In this document: positions 1-7,931 of the stretch, one piece after another
How the letters are laid out: each line of letters opens with the position of its first letter
Numbering within the stretch: position 1 is the stretch's first letter
From: CAZPHI01 sp964586425
GTDB taxonomy: Bacteria > Bacillota > Clostridia > Lachnospirales > Lachnospiraceae
Length of the DNA stretch: 34,830 nucleotides
Assembly (NCBI GenBank): GCA_964586425.1
Contig: CAZPHI010000021.1
Location: 1-34,830, forward strand
Direction: 5' to 3'
The notes under the pieces: generated by a model
Database searches by the model: none
What the model was told of the DNA's origin: nothing
The model's input: only the letters and a program-made list of their open reading frames with translations
Position numbers and translations under genes: made by a program

Positions 1-1955
1 CGTGAGAGTGGTTCTAAAATTCCGTGCACGTGGTGCAGAACTAACGGAATATACATAGCTTTTATTACACATTTATCACCAATGCCTTGGATATCTAAAT
101 TTTGTGGGGTTGGATTTTTATAATATTTAATAAAATAATGACTTATATCATCCAGATAGTAATCATTACTTGGCTGGTAACCATAATTAATACAATGACA
201 ATCACGAAAGCTATTTATTACCACTGTCTTATCATCAGAACTTTTGCAATAATAGAATATTCCATTTTCAACTAAATAATTTGGTATTTTTGACTCAATC
301 AATATTGCAGCCTGTTGAATAAAATCTTTATTAATACACCAACTAATAAGATTAATATAATCAATTTTAGTTGTATTTTCAGCTTGAATGATAATACTTT
401 TATAATCCTTCATAATAATATCTTTAAGAATTGCAAAGATTTTATCAATATCATTTGACGCATCTACGTTTACATTAAACAAATCATTAATTTCCAAAAT
501 CAAATCCCCTAATAAAGTCATATTGCATATCGAAATTGCATTATCAATTTCAGTCATCTTATTAACAACATTTTTTACATCTTCATTTACCTTAGATTTA
601 TCTATTGAATCAAAATATCTTTTAATTATATCTGCTTTTCCATATCTAATAAACGAATTCATTCCTGATGCAAGATCTATTATCATATATCTTTCAGTCT
701 CATCCACTATTTTACTCACAAAATTATTCTGTTCATACTTTGTTGCCACTATCATCTTTATCGATACTTTACTATTAACTTCATTACTCAAAATTGATAA
801 TATAGCATTACGTACATATCCGGTTGTCCTACTTCCACCCTGCATGTCAATGTATAAATTGATTTTCTGATCAGTATCAACTACAGCGTTAATAATACCA
901 TTAATATTATCCACACCTGATTTATCTATATCCGCAATACAGCAGACATTAAGTATTCCAGCAAGTTTTATAGCAAATTTATATTTCTTAGCTAATTTGC
1001 TATATATATAATACTTAACATATTCTTGTTCATTTTTTATTCTATTGCTTTTCAATGCATCTATTTGAATTGATAAACGATTAATTTTATCCATTAAGTC
1101 ACTAATAACTCTGTCTGATTTTTCTATTAGAGTGTCCATTAATTTTTGTTTTGTTACTACATAAATAAGTTCCTTATCATAATCTGTAATTTTTTCTTTG
1201 TATTTCCAATTATCAATAGACTCAATTCTTAATAATTCCTCACTATAATCTTGAAGACTTTTATTTTGTAAAAAATATTCAGCATCTGTATTATCTATGA
1301 ATTCTGATTTAATATCATCTGATATTGAATTTAATAAATCATCATAAATATCTGAATCATTTGACATCTTGTCAAATAAATTATTTATATTTATAGATTT
1401 ATCATCTAAATCATTAATAAAATCTTTAACTTTTTTTCTTAATTTTTCTTGTCGTCCTATACTGATTTTATTCCATGAATTATTTTCATTAGTTATATCT
1501 GTATTTTCTTGAGTAATATATTGTTTCATTCTAGTAATAAAGAATTGGTAATCTGACATTTCTTTATTATCTTTCATACTTTTTGATGGATCAAATTCAT
1601 TTAAATTAATATTAAACTCATCTTGAATATTATCTTCGTATATTCTATTCTCAACTTCTTCTGAACACACTGTAACTATCTTATCAATATTTACCTTTGA
1701 CATAACCCATTTTAGTCCAGCTTCAGTAGATGCAATTCCATCACAATATACATTCTTTAGATTTAGATTCTTTACATTCTTTAGATTATTTACAATCTTT
1801 AGATTCTTTAGATTATTTACATTCTTTAGATTCTTTAGATTATTTACATTCTTTAGATTCTTTAGATTCTTAGATTCTTTATAATAATTATACCTCATTC
1901 TATTATTACATGTACTAAGTGTTGTTAAAAATATATTCTTTTCACGCATATCCAT
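1..1955 (-). CDS. Partial CARF-like (TM1812-type) CRISPR-associated protein, cut by the left edge
   Basis: The reading frame stays open from ATG at 1955 to the left edge (at least 651 codons, no stop seen). The start is supported by AAGGGGAG just upstream and by a TTGACG/TATTAT promoter near 2060-2087. The N-terminus (KNIFLTTLSTCNN, then CDGIASTEAG and IDKIVTVCSEE) looks like the first strands of a Rossmann-type CARF domain. Around residues 366-376 is LYIDMQGGSRTTGY, resembling the glycine-rich ligand loop of TM1812/Csx-type CARF proteins, followed near 426-445 by IDLASGMNSFIRYGK. A helical stretch near 532-565 (INLISWCINKDFIQQA) recalls the domain following CARF in this family. Such proteins bind cyclic oligoadenylate and are often nucleases; any C-terminal HEPN catalytic motif would lie outside the window. 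Residues 29-68 are an unusual LKN/VNN repeat. Family assignment is by recalled pattern, not by search. Confidence 0.6.
   Translation of the reverse strand, partial: MDMREKNIFLTTLSTCNNRMRYNYYKESKNLKNLKNVNNLKNLKNVNNLKNLKIVNNLKNVKNLNLKNVYCDGIASTEAGLKWVMSKVNIDKIVTVCSEEVENRIYEDNIQDEFNINLNEFDPSKSMKDNKEMSDYQFFITRMKQYITQENTDITNENNSWNKISIGRQEKLRKKVKDFINDLDDKSININNLFDKMSNDSDIYDDLLNSISDDIKSEFIDNTDAEYFLQNKSLQDYSEELLRIESIDNWKYKEKITDYDKELIYVVTKQKLMDTLIEKSDRVISDLMDKINRLSIQIDALKSNRIKNEQEYVKYYIYSKLAKKYKFAIKLAGILNVCCIADIDKSGVDNINGIINAVVDTDQKINLYIDMQGGSRTTGYVRNAILSILSNEVNSKVSIKMIVATKYEQNNFVSKIVDETERYMIIDLASGMNSFIRYGKADIIKRYFDSIDKSKVNEDVKNVVNKMTEIDNAISICNMTLLGDLILEINDLFNVNVDASNDIDKIFAILKDIIMKDYKSIIIQAENTTKIDYINLISWCINKDFIQQAAILIESKIPNYLVENGIFYYCKSSDDKTVVINSFRDCHCINYGYQPSNDYYLDDISHYFIKYYKNPTPQNLDIQGIGDKCVIKAMYIPLVLHHVHGILEPLS
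1752..1871 (-). repeat. In-frame 9/27 nt tandem repeat inside the CARF-like gene
   Basis: Nine-base units reading CTAAAGAAT (LKN) and GTAAATAAT (VNN) alternate, giving a higher-order 27 nt period (KNL-KNV-NNL) about three times followed by decayed copies. All units are multiples of three, so expansion or contraction changes protein length without a frameshift. The block sits between the first predicted strand and the CDGIAS segment of the protein. Confidence 0.85.
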
Positions 1956-2059
1956 TTACTCCCCTTAATTTATTATTATTCATCACTATTTTTATTATTA
2001 TGCTTTTGCACTTCATAATAAAGACTAATGTTACTATCTTATAAAATCCTATATTATAT

Positions 2060-2087
2060 ATAATATCACATTATTTAAATACGTCAA
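2060..2087 (-). promoter_or_regulatory. Probable sigma-A promoter of the CARF-like gene
   Basis: On the minus strand TTGACG (2082-2087) is followed after 16 bp by TATTAT (2060-2065), about 105 bp before the ATG at 1955. It lies directly after the terminator of the tRNA gene, so the CARF-like gene appears to have its own transcript. Confidence 0.5.
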
Positions 2088-2097
2088 TTTATGTCAT

Positions 2098-2135
2098 AAA
2101 AAAATACTATCATTAATCATATAATTAATGATAGC
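2098..2135 (-). terminator. Rho-independent terminator after tRNA-Leu
   Basis: An 11 bp perfect stem (2107-2117 with 2124-2134) with a 6 nt loop is followed on the minus strand by seven T residues. It lies 22 bp past the tRNA 3' end. Confidence 0.85.
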
Positions 2136-2156
2136 ATCCTTTATTCTATATTATAA

Positions 2157-2239
2157 TGCGGATAGAGGGACTCGAACCCTCACGAGGTCACCCCCGGCAG
2201 ATTTTGAGTCTGCTGCGTCTGCCATTCCGCCACATCCGC
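2157..2239 (-). tRNA. tRNA-Leu (anticodon CAA)
   Basis: Minus-strand cloverleaf of 83 nt: acceptor GCGGATG pairs with TATCCGC, discriminator A at 2157, and CCA is not encoded. The anticodon stem GCAGA/TCTGC encloses CTCAAAA, giving anticodon CAA (reads UUG). A long variable arm (CGGGGGTGACCTCG) marks it as class II, and the T-arm has GGTTCGAGTCC. UUG is also a common start codon in this window. The next gene past its 3' end is the accessory CARF-like gene. Confidence 0.95.
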
Positions 2240-2291
2240 GTGACTTAGATATAATATCATAATGTATATCATTTTGCAAGCATTTTGTGTA

Positions 2292-2340
2292 AAGAATAAG
2301 CACAATTTCAATATCTATTCGACATCATAATTGTGCTTAT
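2292..2340 (-). terminator. Probable terminator of the SPFH gene
   Basis: Inverted repeat ATAAGCACAAT (2296-2306) with ATTGTGCTTAT (2330-2340), 11 bp stem and 23 nt loop, placed 17 bp after the SPFH stop codon. The trailing T-tract (TTCTTT) is weak, so termination strength is uncertain. Confidence 0.55.
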
Positions 2341-2357
2341 CCAAACATTACATTATA

Positions 2358-3860
2358 TTATTCTTCTGAATCATCAACTTCATTAAAATCCGTAGTTGCT
2401 TCTTCTAGATCTTTGTCTGTATTCTTCTTTGCAATATCACCCTTAACGAACTTAGCAAGCATCTCCGATGGGTCAAATCCAAGCGAATCACCAAGGCCCT
2501 TCATAATCTGAGTCATTGATCTTGTTATATCGCCTGTCATCTTAGCAGTATTGCCTTCACCATACATTGTGATTGAATCAATATTCTTAAGTGGCTCAGC
2601 AACCTTAGCGGCAACTTCTGGATACATCTTACAAAGCATCTCAATAACAGCAGCTTCACCATACTTCTGCATAGCTTCAGCTTTCTTATCAATACCAGCA
2701 GCCTCAGCTTCGGCTTTAGCCTGAATTGCAGCAGCTTCTGCAACACCCTTTGCTTCAATACCAGCAGCTTCCTGCTCCATCGAGAATTTAAGAGCTTCAG
2801 CTTCTAACTTCTTAGCCTCTGCAGCCTGAGCAGCTTCATACTTCTTGGCTTCAGCTTCTTTTTGTCTCTTATATAACTCAACATCTGCAGCCTGTTGTGA
2901 AGCATATTTGTCTGCATCAGCTTTCTTTTTGATAACTGCAGATAATTCCTGCTCTTTAACCTGTGCTTCTTTAGTCTTTAATTCAACTTCTCTTTCCTGT
3001 CTTGCAATATCAGCATTAGCATTAGCTATTTCAATTGTTTTACGCTGTTCCTGCTTCTGAATCTCATATGCAGCATCAGCTTCAGCCTGCTTAACATCAG
3101 CAAGTTTCTTAAGTTCAGCTTTCTGAATAGATAATTCATTATTCTTCTTAGCTATCTCAGTTTCAGCTGCAATTCTTGCATCATTAGCTTCTTTGTCAGC
3201 ATTAGACTGTGCAATTGCAACATCCCTATCAGCTTCTGCCTTAGCAATTGAAGCATCTTTCTTAATCTTGGCTGTATTATCCATACCCATATCTTCAATC
3301 AGATTATTACGGTCTGTAACATTCTGAATATTGCATGAGATAATCTCAATACCAAGCTTTTCCATATCAACCTTTGCTTTTGACTGTACTTGATTACCGA
3401 ACTCATCTCTGTTGTTACAGATATCTTTCAATGAAAGTGTACCAATGATTTCACGCATATTACCCTGTAATGAATCCTGCAAATCCATCACAATCTCGCC
3501 AGTCTTCTTATTAAGGAAGTTCTTCATTGCAAGCTTAATGCCTTCTTTATCAGTACTAACTCTAACCTTAACTACCGCATCAACCTGAATATTGATAAAA
3601 TCAAGTGTAGGAATATAATCCTCAGTTTTTACATCGATTGTAATTTGTTTTAATGAAAGTTTATCCATTCTTTCAAGGAATGGAATCTTGATGCCAGCCC
3701 TTCCTATAAGCACCTTTGGTTCTTTCTTGAATCCAGATATGATAAATGCTATATCTGGTGGAGCTTTAACATAACCCGAAGCAATAATTAACAGAATGAT
3801 TATTACAGCTGCTATTGCTATGATTACAGGTAGATTACCTGCTGTGAAAAAATTATCCAT
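2358..3860 (-). CDS. Flotillin-like SPFH/band-7 membrane scaffold protein
   Basis: 500 residues from ATG at 3860, chosen over an upstream in-frame start at 3896 because AAGGAG lies 7 bp before it. One N-terminal membrane segment (about residues 8-30, rich in I, V and A) is followed by an SPFH/PHB domain (about 30-210, with LDFINIQVDAVVKVRVS and LGIEIISCNIQNV). A long Ala/Glu/Lys-rich coiled coil (about 215-410) and a C-terminal segment with KNIDSITMYGEG complete the flotillin layout, as in Bacillus FloT (YuaG). Flotillins assemble membrane microdomains and affect membrane fluidity and protein complexes. No NfeD-type partner gene is adjacent, although one often accompanies floT. It appears monocistronic, with glgA upstream behind a hairpin. 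Confidence 0.9.
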   Translation of the reverse strand: MDNFFTAGNLPVIIAIAAVIIILLIIASGYVKAPPDIAFIISGFKKEPKVLIGRAGIKIPFLERMDKLSLKQITIDVKTEDYIPTLDFINIQVDAVVKVRVSTDKEGIKLAMKNFLNKKTGEIVMDLQDSLQGNMREIIGTLSLKDICNNRDEFGNQVQSKAKVDMEKLGIEIISCNIQNVTDRNNLIEDMGMDNTAKIKKDASIAKAEADRDVAIAQSNADKEANDARIAAETEIAKKNNELSIQKAELKKLADVKQAEADAAYEIQKQEQRKTIEIANANADIARQEREVELKTKEAQVKEQELSAVIKKKADADKYASQQAADVELYKRQKEAEAKKYEAAQAAEAKKLEAEALKFSMEQEAAGIEAKGVAEAAAIQAKAEAEAAGIDKKAEAMQKYGEAAVIEMLCKMYPEVAAKVAEPLKNIDSITMYGEGNTAKMTGDITRSMTQIMKGLGDSLGFDPSEMLAKFVKGDIAKKNTDKDLEEATTDFNEVDDSEE

Positions 3861-3955
3861 ACTATTTCTCCTTCTTGTGTTTTGTATTCCTATCAAACCA
3901 TAATATGCATTGTATACTGCTAATATGATAATTAAGGAATGACTTATTGTATTAT

Positions 3956-3979
3956 AAAACAGCTATACTAGCTGGTTTT
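3956..3979 (-). terminator. Probable terminator of glgA
   Basis: Minus-strand AAAACCAGCTA-GTA-TAGCTGTTTT forms a hairpin with one bulged base directly after the glgA stop, ending in TTTTAT. The stem is A/T-rich at its base, so strength is moderate. Confidence 0.5.
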
Positions 3980-3981
3980 AC

Positions 3982-5439
3982 CTATAGTGAATCATATAAT
4001 TCTTCGTATTTTTTAGCAGATGTATTCCATGAGAAATCAGCTTTCATGCCTCTGTCAACAATCTTATTCCATTCACGTTTTTTGTTATAATATACGCTCT
4101 TTGCATAATCAATTATTGCAAGCATCTCATGAGCATTATAGTTAGCGAATGAGAATCCTGTACCTGTGCTCTCATACTCATTATATGGTTCTACTGTATC
4201 CTTAAGCCCACCTGTTTCTCTAACAATTGGAACAGTTCCATATCTTAAGCTCATTAACTGGCTAAGACCACATGGTTCAAAAAGTGATGGCATAAGGAAT
4301 GCATCACAAGCTGCATATATCTTATGTGACATATCCTCGGAATAATAGATATTAGCAGAAACTCTTGAGTTGTATTTCCAATCATAGTGTCTGAACATAT
4401 TCTCATACTTTTCTTCACCAGTGCCAAGAACCACTAACTGTACATCTTCCTGACATATCTGATCCATTACACAATTAATAAGATCTAATCCCTTCTGATC
4501 AGTAAGTCTTGATACAATACCAATCATGAATTTGCCTTTGTCTTCAGTAAGTCCTAATTCCTTCTGAAGTGCAACTTTATTCTTCCATTTTTCTTTTCTG
4601 AATGTAACCTGATTATAATTAGCTACAATTCTCTTATCTGTCTCTGGATTATATTCATTGTAATCAATACCATTAACTATACCCGATAGACTATTAGCTC
4701 TTGCATTCATAAGTCCTTCAAGATGTTCTCCATAGAATGGTGTCTTGATTTCCTCTGCATAAGTTGAACTAACTGTTGTTACTTTATCTGCGTATACAAT
4801 ACCACCCTTAAGATAGTTAGCATCATCATATGCTTCCAACTTATCAGGAGTAAAATAATACTCATTAAGTCCTGTAATATCCATAACCTTCTTTAAGTTC
4901 CATACACCCTGGAACTTGAGATTATGTATTGTCATAATTGATTTAACATGCTGATAGAATTCACCCTGGCTGAATCTCTCTTTAAGATATACAGGGACAA
5001 GTCCTGTCTGCCAGTCATGACAATGAATAATGTCCGGTTTAAATCCAAGTACCGGAATTGCTGATAAAGCTGCCTTACTAAAGAATGCAAACTTCTCAAT
5101 ATCCTCGTGAATATAGCCATATGGCTTTGCACCTGAGAAATAGAATTCATTATCAATAAAATAGAATGTAATCCCATCATGCACTAATTCAAATACACCA
5201 ACATACTGTGTTCTCCATGCCAAATCAATATAGAAATGTGTCTTGTAAACCATCTTTTCTCTATATTCCCAAGGAATACATGTATACTTTGGAATCATAA
5301 CTCTTACATCATATTCATCTTTATCAAAATACTTTGGTAATGAACCAACAACATCAGCAAGTCCTCCAGTCTTAATAAATGGAACTGCTTCTGATGCAAT
5401 AAACAAAACATTCTTCTTAACTTTATCGATTTCTTTCAC
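3982..5439 (-). CDS. glgA: Glycogen (starch) synthase, ADP-glucose type
   Basis: 485 residues, the usual GT5 GlgA length. The start is GTG at 5439, with GGAGGCGG just upstream. The N-terminal ADP-glucose loop is KTGGLADV (residues 23-30, KxGGL motif). HCHDWQTGLVP and SIMTIHNLKFQGVW are typical of GT5. The C-terminal GT-B domain has GIVSRLTDQKGLDL and MPSLFEPCGLSQLMSLRYG with the conserved Glu of the donor site. It elongates alpha-1,4-glucan from ADP-glucose in the cytoplasm. No other glycogen gene (glgB, glgC, glgD, glgP) is adjacent, so this is a stand-alone copy with its own promoter at 5491-5519. Confidence 0.95.
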   Translation of the reverse strand: MKEIDKVKKNVLFIASEAVPFIKTGGLADVVGSLPKYFDKDEYDVRVMIPKYTCIPWEYREKMVYKTHFYIDLAWRTQYVGVFELVHDGITFYFIDNEFYFSGAKPYGYIHEDIEKFAFFSKAALSAIPVLGFKPDIIHCHDWQTGLVPVYLKERFSQGEFYQHVKSIMTIHNLKFQGVWNLKKVMDITGLNEYYFTPDKLEAYDDANYLKGGIVYADKVTTVSSTYAEEIKTPFYGEHLEGLMNARANSLSGIVNGIDYNEYNPETDKRIVANYNQVTFRKEKWKNKVALQKELGLTEDKGKFMIGIVSRLTDQKGLDLINCVMDQICQEDVQLVVLGTGEEKYENMFRHYDWKYNSRVSANIYYSEDMSHKIYAACDAFLMPSLFEPCGLSQLMSLRYGTVPIVRETGGLKDTVEPYNEYESTGTGFSFANYNAHEMLAIIDYAKSVYYNKKREWNKIVDRGMKADFSWNTSAKKYEELYDSL

Positions 5440-5490
5440 TTTACCGCCTCCAGATTGGAATTATTTCAAATATGGAACTAATTTGTATTA

Positions 5491-5519
5491 ATTTTACTAC
5501 AAAATCAGCAAATTATCAA
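5491..5519 (-). promoter_or_regulatory. Sigma-A promoter of glgA
   Basis: Minus-strand TTGATA (5514-5519), 17 bp spacer, TAAAAT (5491-5496), about 52 bp before the GTG start of glgA. Confidence 0.65.
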
Positions 5520-5574
5520 TAAGTATCTACGCACGTTACAATATATTAACGTTGTTTTCTTACACTTTTGCCTA

Positions 5575-5615
5575 TAAAAAATGCTGTATAAAAGTGTTAC
5601 ACTTCTATACAGCAT
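5575..5615 (-). terminator. Rho-independent terminator of the NlpC/P60 gene
   Basis: Stem ATGCTGTATA-AAGT (5581-5595 with 5601-5615, one mismatch) and a 5 nt loop, followed on the minus strand by six T residues, 18 bp past the stop. Confidence 0.85.
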
Positions 5616-5632
5616 CAAATTCTTATATTAAT

Positions 5633-6721
5633 TTACCAATATCTTCTAATTGCAGTAATTCTCATTGTTCCACTAATGTACGCATCAGTTATACAAACAG
5701 TTTTACCAGGTACTGGTGCATGAATTACATTACCATTACCAATGTATAATGCAACATGACCACTATAACAGATTATATCTCCTGGAAGTGCTTCTGATAG
5801 ACTTCTTACAGCCGTTCCACCATAAGCTTGTGCACCAGATGAACGAGAGATACTTATTCCATTCTGAGCAAACAGATAAGATGTAAATCCTGAGCAATCA
5901 AATCCTGATGATGGTGATGAACCACCACTTCTATAAGGAATTCCAATAAGCGAATATGCTAAGCTTACAACATTAGAAGCTATCGTTGAATTCCCGCCAC
6001 CAGATGTTAATGTTGGTGATGTCACTTTATTAGAAGATGAATTATTAGCTGCTGCAGCAGCTGCTGCAGCTCTTTCCGCTTCTGCTTTTCTTGCTGCTTC
6101 AGCAGCGGCAGCTCTTTTATTAGCTTCGTCTACAGCTTTATTATATATAGCTGTAAAGTTTGCAACTTTTCCTTCTTGCTCAGATATTGTCTTATTAAGA
6201 AGTTCTTGAGACTCCGTTAATGAATTCTGTGTTGCTTCCAATGCCTTTTGATCATTCTCAAGGTTTGTCTTCATCTCTTTAATTTTATTAGCATTATCGA
6301 TAAATTCATTAAGTTTTTGACGATCATAGTCATATACACCCTGCATATATTCAGCCTTATTAAGAACCTCACTCATATCCTGAGATGATAATAATACTTC
6401 AGCCATATTAGCACTCTGATCTTCATACATATACTTAATTCTAAGTTTCATATAGTCATACTGTTCAGCCTGAGTCTTTTCAGCTTCAGCCAAATCAGCA
6501 TTGGCGGCATCAATCTTGTCTGCAAGATTAGCCATCTTGATTTCCAATTCATTCATCTGATTAATTACGTATTCTAATTGGTTTTGCAAATCATCCAATA
6601 CAGCTTGTTCCTGATTCATCTGATTCTTATATGTATCAATGTCATCAGCAAATACTGTCATTCCTGTAATAGACACAACAAGCAGTAATGAAGCACATGT
6701 TCTTACAATTCTACGTCTCAT
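5633..6721 (-). CDS. Secreted coiled-coil NlpC/P60 peptidoglycan endopeptidase
   Basis: 362 residues. The N-terminus has a signal peptide (MRRRIVRTCASLLLVV, likely cleaved after VFA near residue 25). Residues about 27-225 form a long coiled coil of the CwlO/PcsB/RipA type, ending in an Ala-rich stretch. A Ser/Thr/Gly linker leads to the catalytic domain (about 247-362) with FDCSGF (Cys276), GHVALYIGNG (His322) and VIHAP (His334). Enzymes of this layout cleave stem-peptide bonds during wall growth or daughter-cell separation; the coiled coil usually holds them inactive until FtsEX or a similar regulator engages it. No FtsEX is adjacent. It is monocistronic, with promoter at 6783-6811 and terminator at 5575-5615. 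Confidence 0.9.
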   Translation of the reverse strand: MRRRIVRTCASLLLVVSITGMTVFADDIDTYKNQMNQEQAVLDDLQNQLEYVINQMNELEIKMANLADKIDAANADLAEAEKTQAEQYDYMKLRIKYMYEDQSANMAEVLLSSQDMSEVLNKAEYMQGVYDYDRQKLNEFIDNANKIKEMKTNLENDQKALEATQNSLTESQELLNKTISEQEGKVANFTAIYNKAVDEANKRAAAAEAARKAEAERAAAAAAAANNSSSNKVTSPTLTSGGGNSTIASNVVSLAYSLIGIPYRSGGSSPSSGFDCSGFTSYLFAQNGISISRSSGAQAYGGTAVRSLSEALPGDIICYSGHVALYIGNGNVIHAPVPGKTVCITDAYISGTMRITAIRRYW

Positions 6722-6782
6722 ATATACAACCTCTATATTCTAGTCTTTTATTCTGATATATTATTAACCAAAATTCTTGACT

Positions 6783-6811
6783 ATTATACTATATTTGTTG
6801 CAATTAAGCAA
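6783..6811 (-). promoter_or_regulatory. Sigma-A promoter of the NlpC/P60 gene
   Basis: Minus-strand TTGCTT (6806-6811), exactly 17 bp, TATAAT (6783-6788), 62 bp before the ATG at 6721. It separates this gene from spo0A. Confidence 0.75.
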
Positions 6812-6859
6812 TAGTACTGTAACACTTCATTAATATTTCACTTTATTTACAATGTTTTT

Positions 6860-7663
6860 TTAATTCTTAATATTATACTGGAGTCTGATTTTATCAGATA
6901 TTAACGCAATAAATTCAGAATTCGTTGGTTTACCTTTTCCATTACTTATTGTATATCCAAACATATCATTAAGAGTCTCGGTATTGCCTCTGCTCCATGC
7001 TACTTCTATTGCATGTCTTATTGCTCGTTCCACTCTGCTTGAAGTTGTCTGATACTTCTTAGCAATTGTTGGATATAGAATCTTAGTAATACTATTAATT
7101 ATATCTCCATCTTTAATTGAAAGCATAATCGCGTCACGCAAATACTGATATCCTTTGATATGTGCAGGAATTCCTATCTCATGAATTATTCCTGTAACAT
7201 CATTCTCAAGACCTCTGTCAGTGACTGTCTCCCCTTGACATTCAACTATACTTGAGCCTTTGAATGTTGAAAACTTTCTGTTTTTATTATTCTTTACCCA
7301 GCGTAATCTGTTTATTATTACATTATTATCAAAAGGCTTCATTATATAATAATTAGCCCCTAGATTAAATGCATCTTCCGTAATTCCTTCTTGTCCGACA
7401 GCACTAATAACAATAAATGTTGGAATCTTTACATTATCCTTGTTCTGTCTTACTTTCTCCATTACTTCTAATCCGCCCAGTTTAGGCATAATAATGTCAA
7501 GTAGCACTACATCTGGTTCTTTGTCCTTAATGACTTTACAGATGTCTTCCCCATTCGTGGCTTTTCCTACAACAGCAAAATCCTCCTCGCTACTAATGAT
7601 CTCGTCAAGAAGTTTCAGCATTCTTTCATTATCATCAGCAATTGCCACATTCAATTTGTCCAT
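6860..7663 (-). CDS. spo0A: Sporulation master response regulator Spo0A
   Basis: 267 residues, full length. The receiver domain (about 1-125) has the acidic pair Asp10-Asp11, phospho-acceptor Asp56 in VVLLDIIMPKLGG and the conserved Lys in YYIMKPFD. The C-terminal DNA-binding effector domain carries TTSSRVERAIRHAIEVAWSRGN, the Spo0A signature. Start ATG at 7663 has GGAGG 8 bp upstream. Phosphorylated Spo0A binds 0A boxes (TGTCGAA) and commits the cell to sporulation. In Clostridia it normally lies directly after spoIVB; here a CRISPR-IS island of about 6.2 kb separates them. Its own promoter and an upstream 0A box are intact, so autoregulation is probably preserved. Confidence 0.98.
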   Translation of the reverse strand: MDKLNVAIADDNERMLKLLDEIISSEEDFAVVGKATNGEDICKVIKDKEPDVVLLDIIMPKLGGLEVMEKVRQNKDNVKIPTFIVISAVGQEGITEDAFNLGANYYIMKPFDNNVIINRLRWVKNNKNRKFSTFKGSSIVECQGETVTDRGLENDVTGIIHEIGIPAHIKGYQYLRDAIMLSIKDGDIINSITKILYPTIAKKYQTTSSRVERAIRHAIEVAWSRGNTETLNDMFGYTISNGKGKPTNSEFIALISDKIRLQYNIKN

Positions 7664-7728
7664 TACCTGACCTCCCTTATTAAAATGCGAAGAAATATTA
7701 AATAATTCTTCAAAATAAATACTTTTAT

Positions 7729-7757
7729 ATTATAATAATTTTACAAAATTATATCAA
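7729..7757 (-). promoter_or_regulatory. Sigma-A type promoter of spo0A
   Basis: Minus-strand TTGATA (7752-7757), 17 bp spacer, TATAAT (7729-7734), giving a leader of about 60 nt before ATG. This distal vegetative-type promoter keeps spo0A independent of the island upstream. Confidence 0.7.
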
Positions 7758-7775
7758 TATAATTAAATCGCAGAT

Positions 7776-7782
7776 TTCGACA
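7776..7782 (-). promoter_or_regulatory. 0A box upstream of spo0A
   Basis: Exact TGTCGAA on the minus strand, about 18 bp upstream of the -35 element, a place suited to activation by Spo0A-P (autoregulation). It lies only 24 bp beyond the original cas1 stop codon at 7806-7808. Confidence 0.7.
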
Positions 7783-7805
7783 TTTTCCCCACTGTTTAAG
7801 CTGTT

Positions 7806-7849
7806 TCAATTAATATATTTATATGGTTTATATTTTTCATCATACAATA
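7806..7849 (-). pseudogene. Severed original C-terminal tail of RT-Cas1
   Basis: If the IS (7850-10015) and one TAT copy are removed, the RT-cas1 frame continues from Ile624 into this segment as LYDEKYKPYKYIN followed by TGA at 7806-7808. A Tyr-x-Pro-Tyr/Phe tail is the usual end of Cas1 proteins, so this is the displaced last 13 codons of the gene. It has no start or ribosome binding site of its own. The reading is direct from sequence; the match to Cas1 tails is from family knowledge. Confidence 0.85.
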
Positions 7850-7880
7850 TTGTTAACTTCCGCATTTTTTACACCTTAAA
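7850..7880 (+). repeat. Left terminal inverted repeat of the IS
   Basis: Begins TTGTTAACTTCC and continues through TTTTTACACCTTAA. Aligned without gaps to the reverse complement of 9985-10015 it shows five mismatches in about 30 bases. Confidence 0.8.
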
Positions 7881-7919
7881 AATCCCGTTTTATGCATGTT
7901 TCACAAAAAACGGGATTTT
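7878..7919 (-). terminator. Terminator after the IS genes
   Basis: AAAATCCCGTTTT (minus strand) pairs with AAAACGGGATTTT around a 15 nt loop and ends in a T-run. It lies 12 bp beyond the accessory gene stop and shields the spo0A promoter from IS or cas read-through. Confidence 0.8.
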
Positions 7920-7931
7920 CTGCCTTTTGAT

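Noticed and set aside
583..640. HEPN RNase motif (R-x4-6-H) within the CARF-like protein
   Set aside because: I found no convincing Arg-x4-6-His in the visible 651 residues; the nearest, FRDCHC near residue 583, has the wrong spacing. The missing C-terminus may hold it.
523..870. 115-codon plus-strand open frame
   Set aside because: It lies wholly antisense to the long CARF-like frame, which has a ribosome site, a promoter and conserved motifs.
2537..3060. Open frames on both strands within the SPFH gene
   Set aside because: They are shadows of the Ala/Glu/Lys-rich coiled-coil coding sequence and lack ribosome sites.
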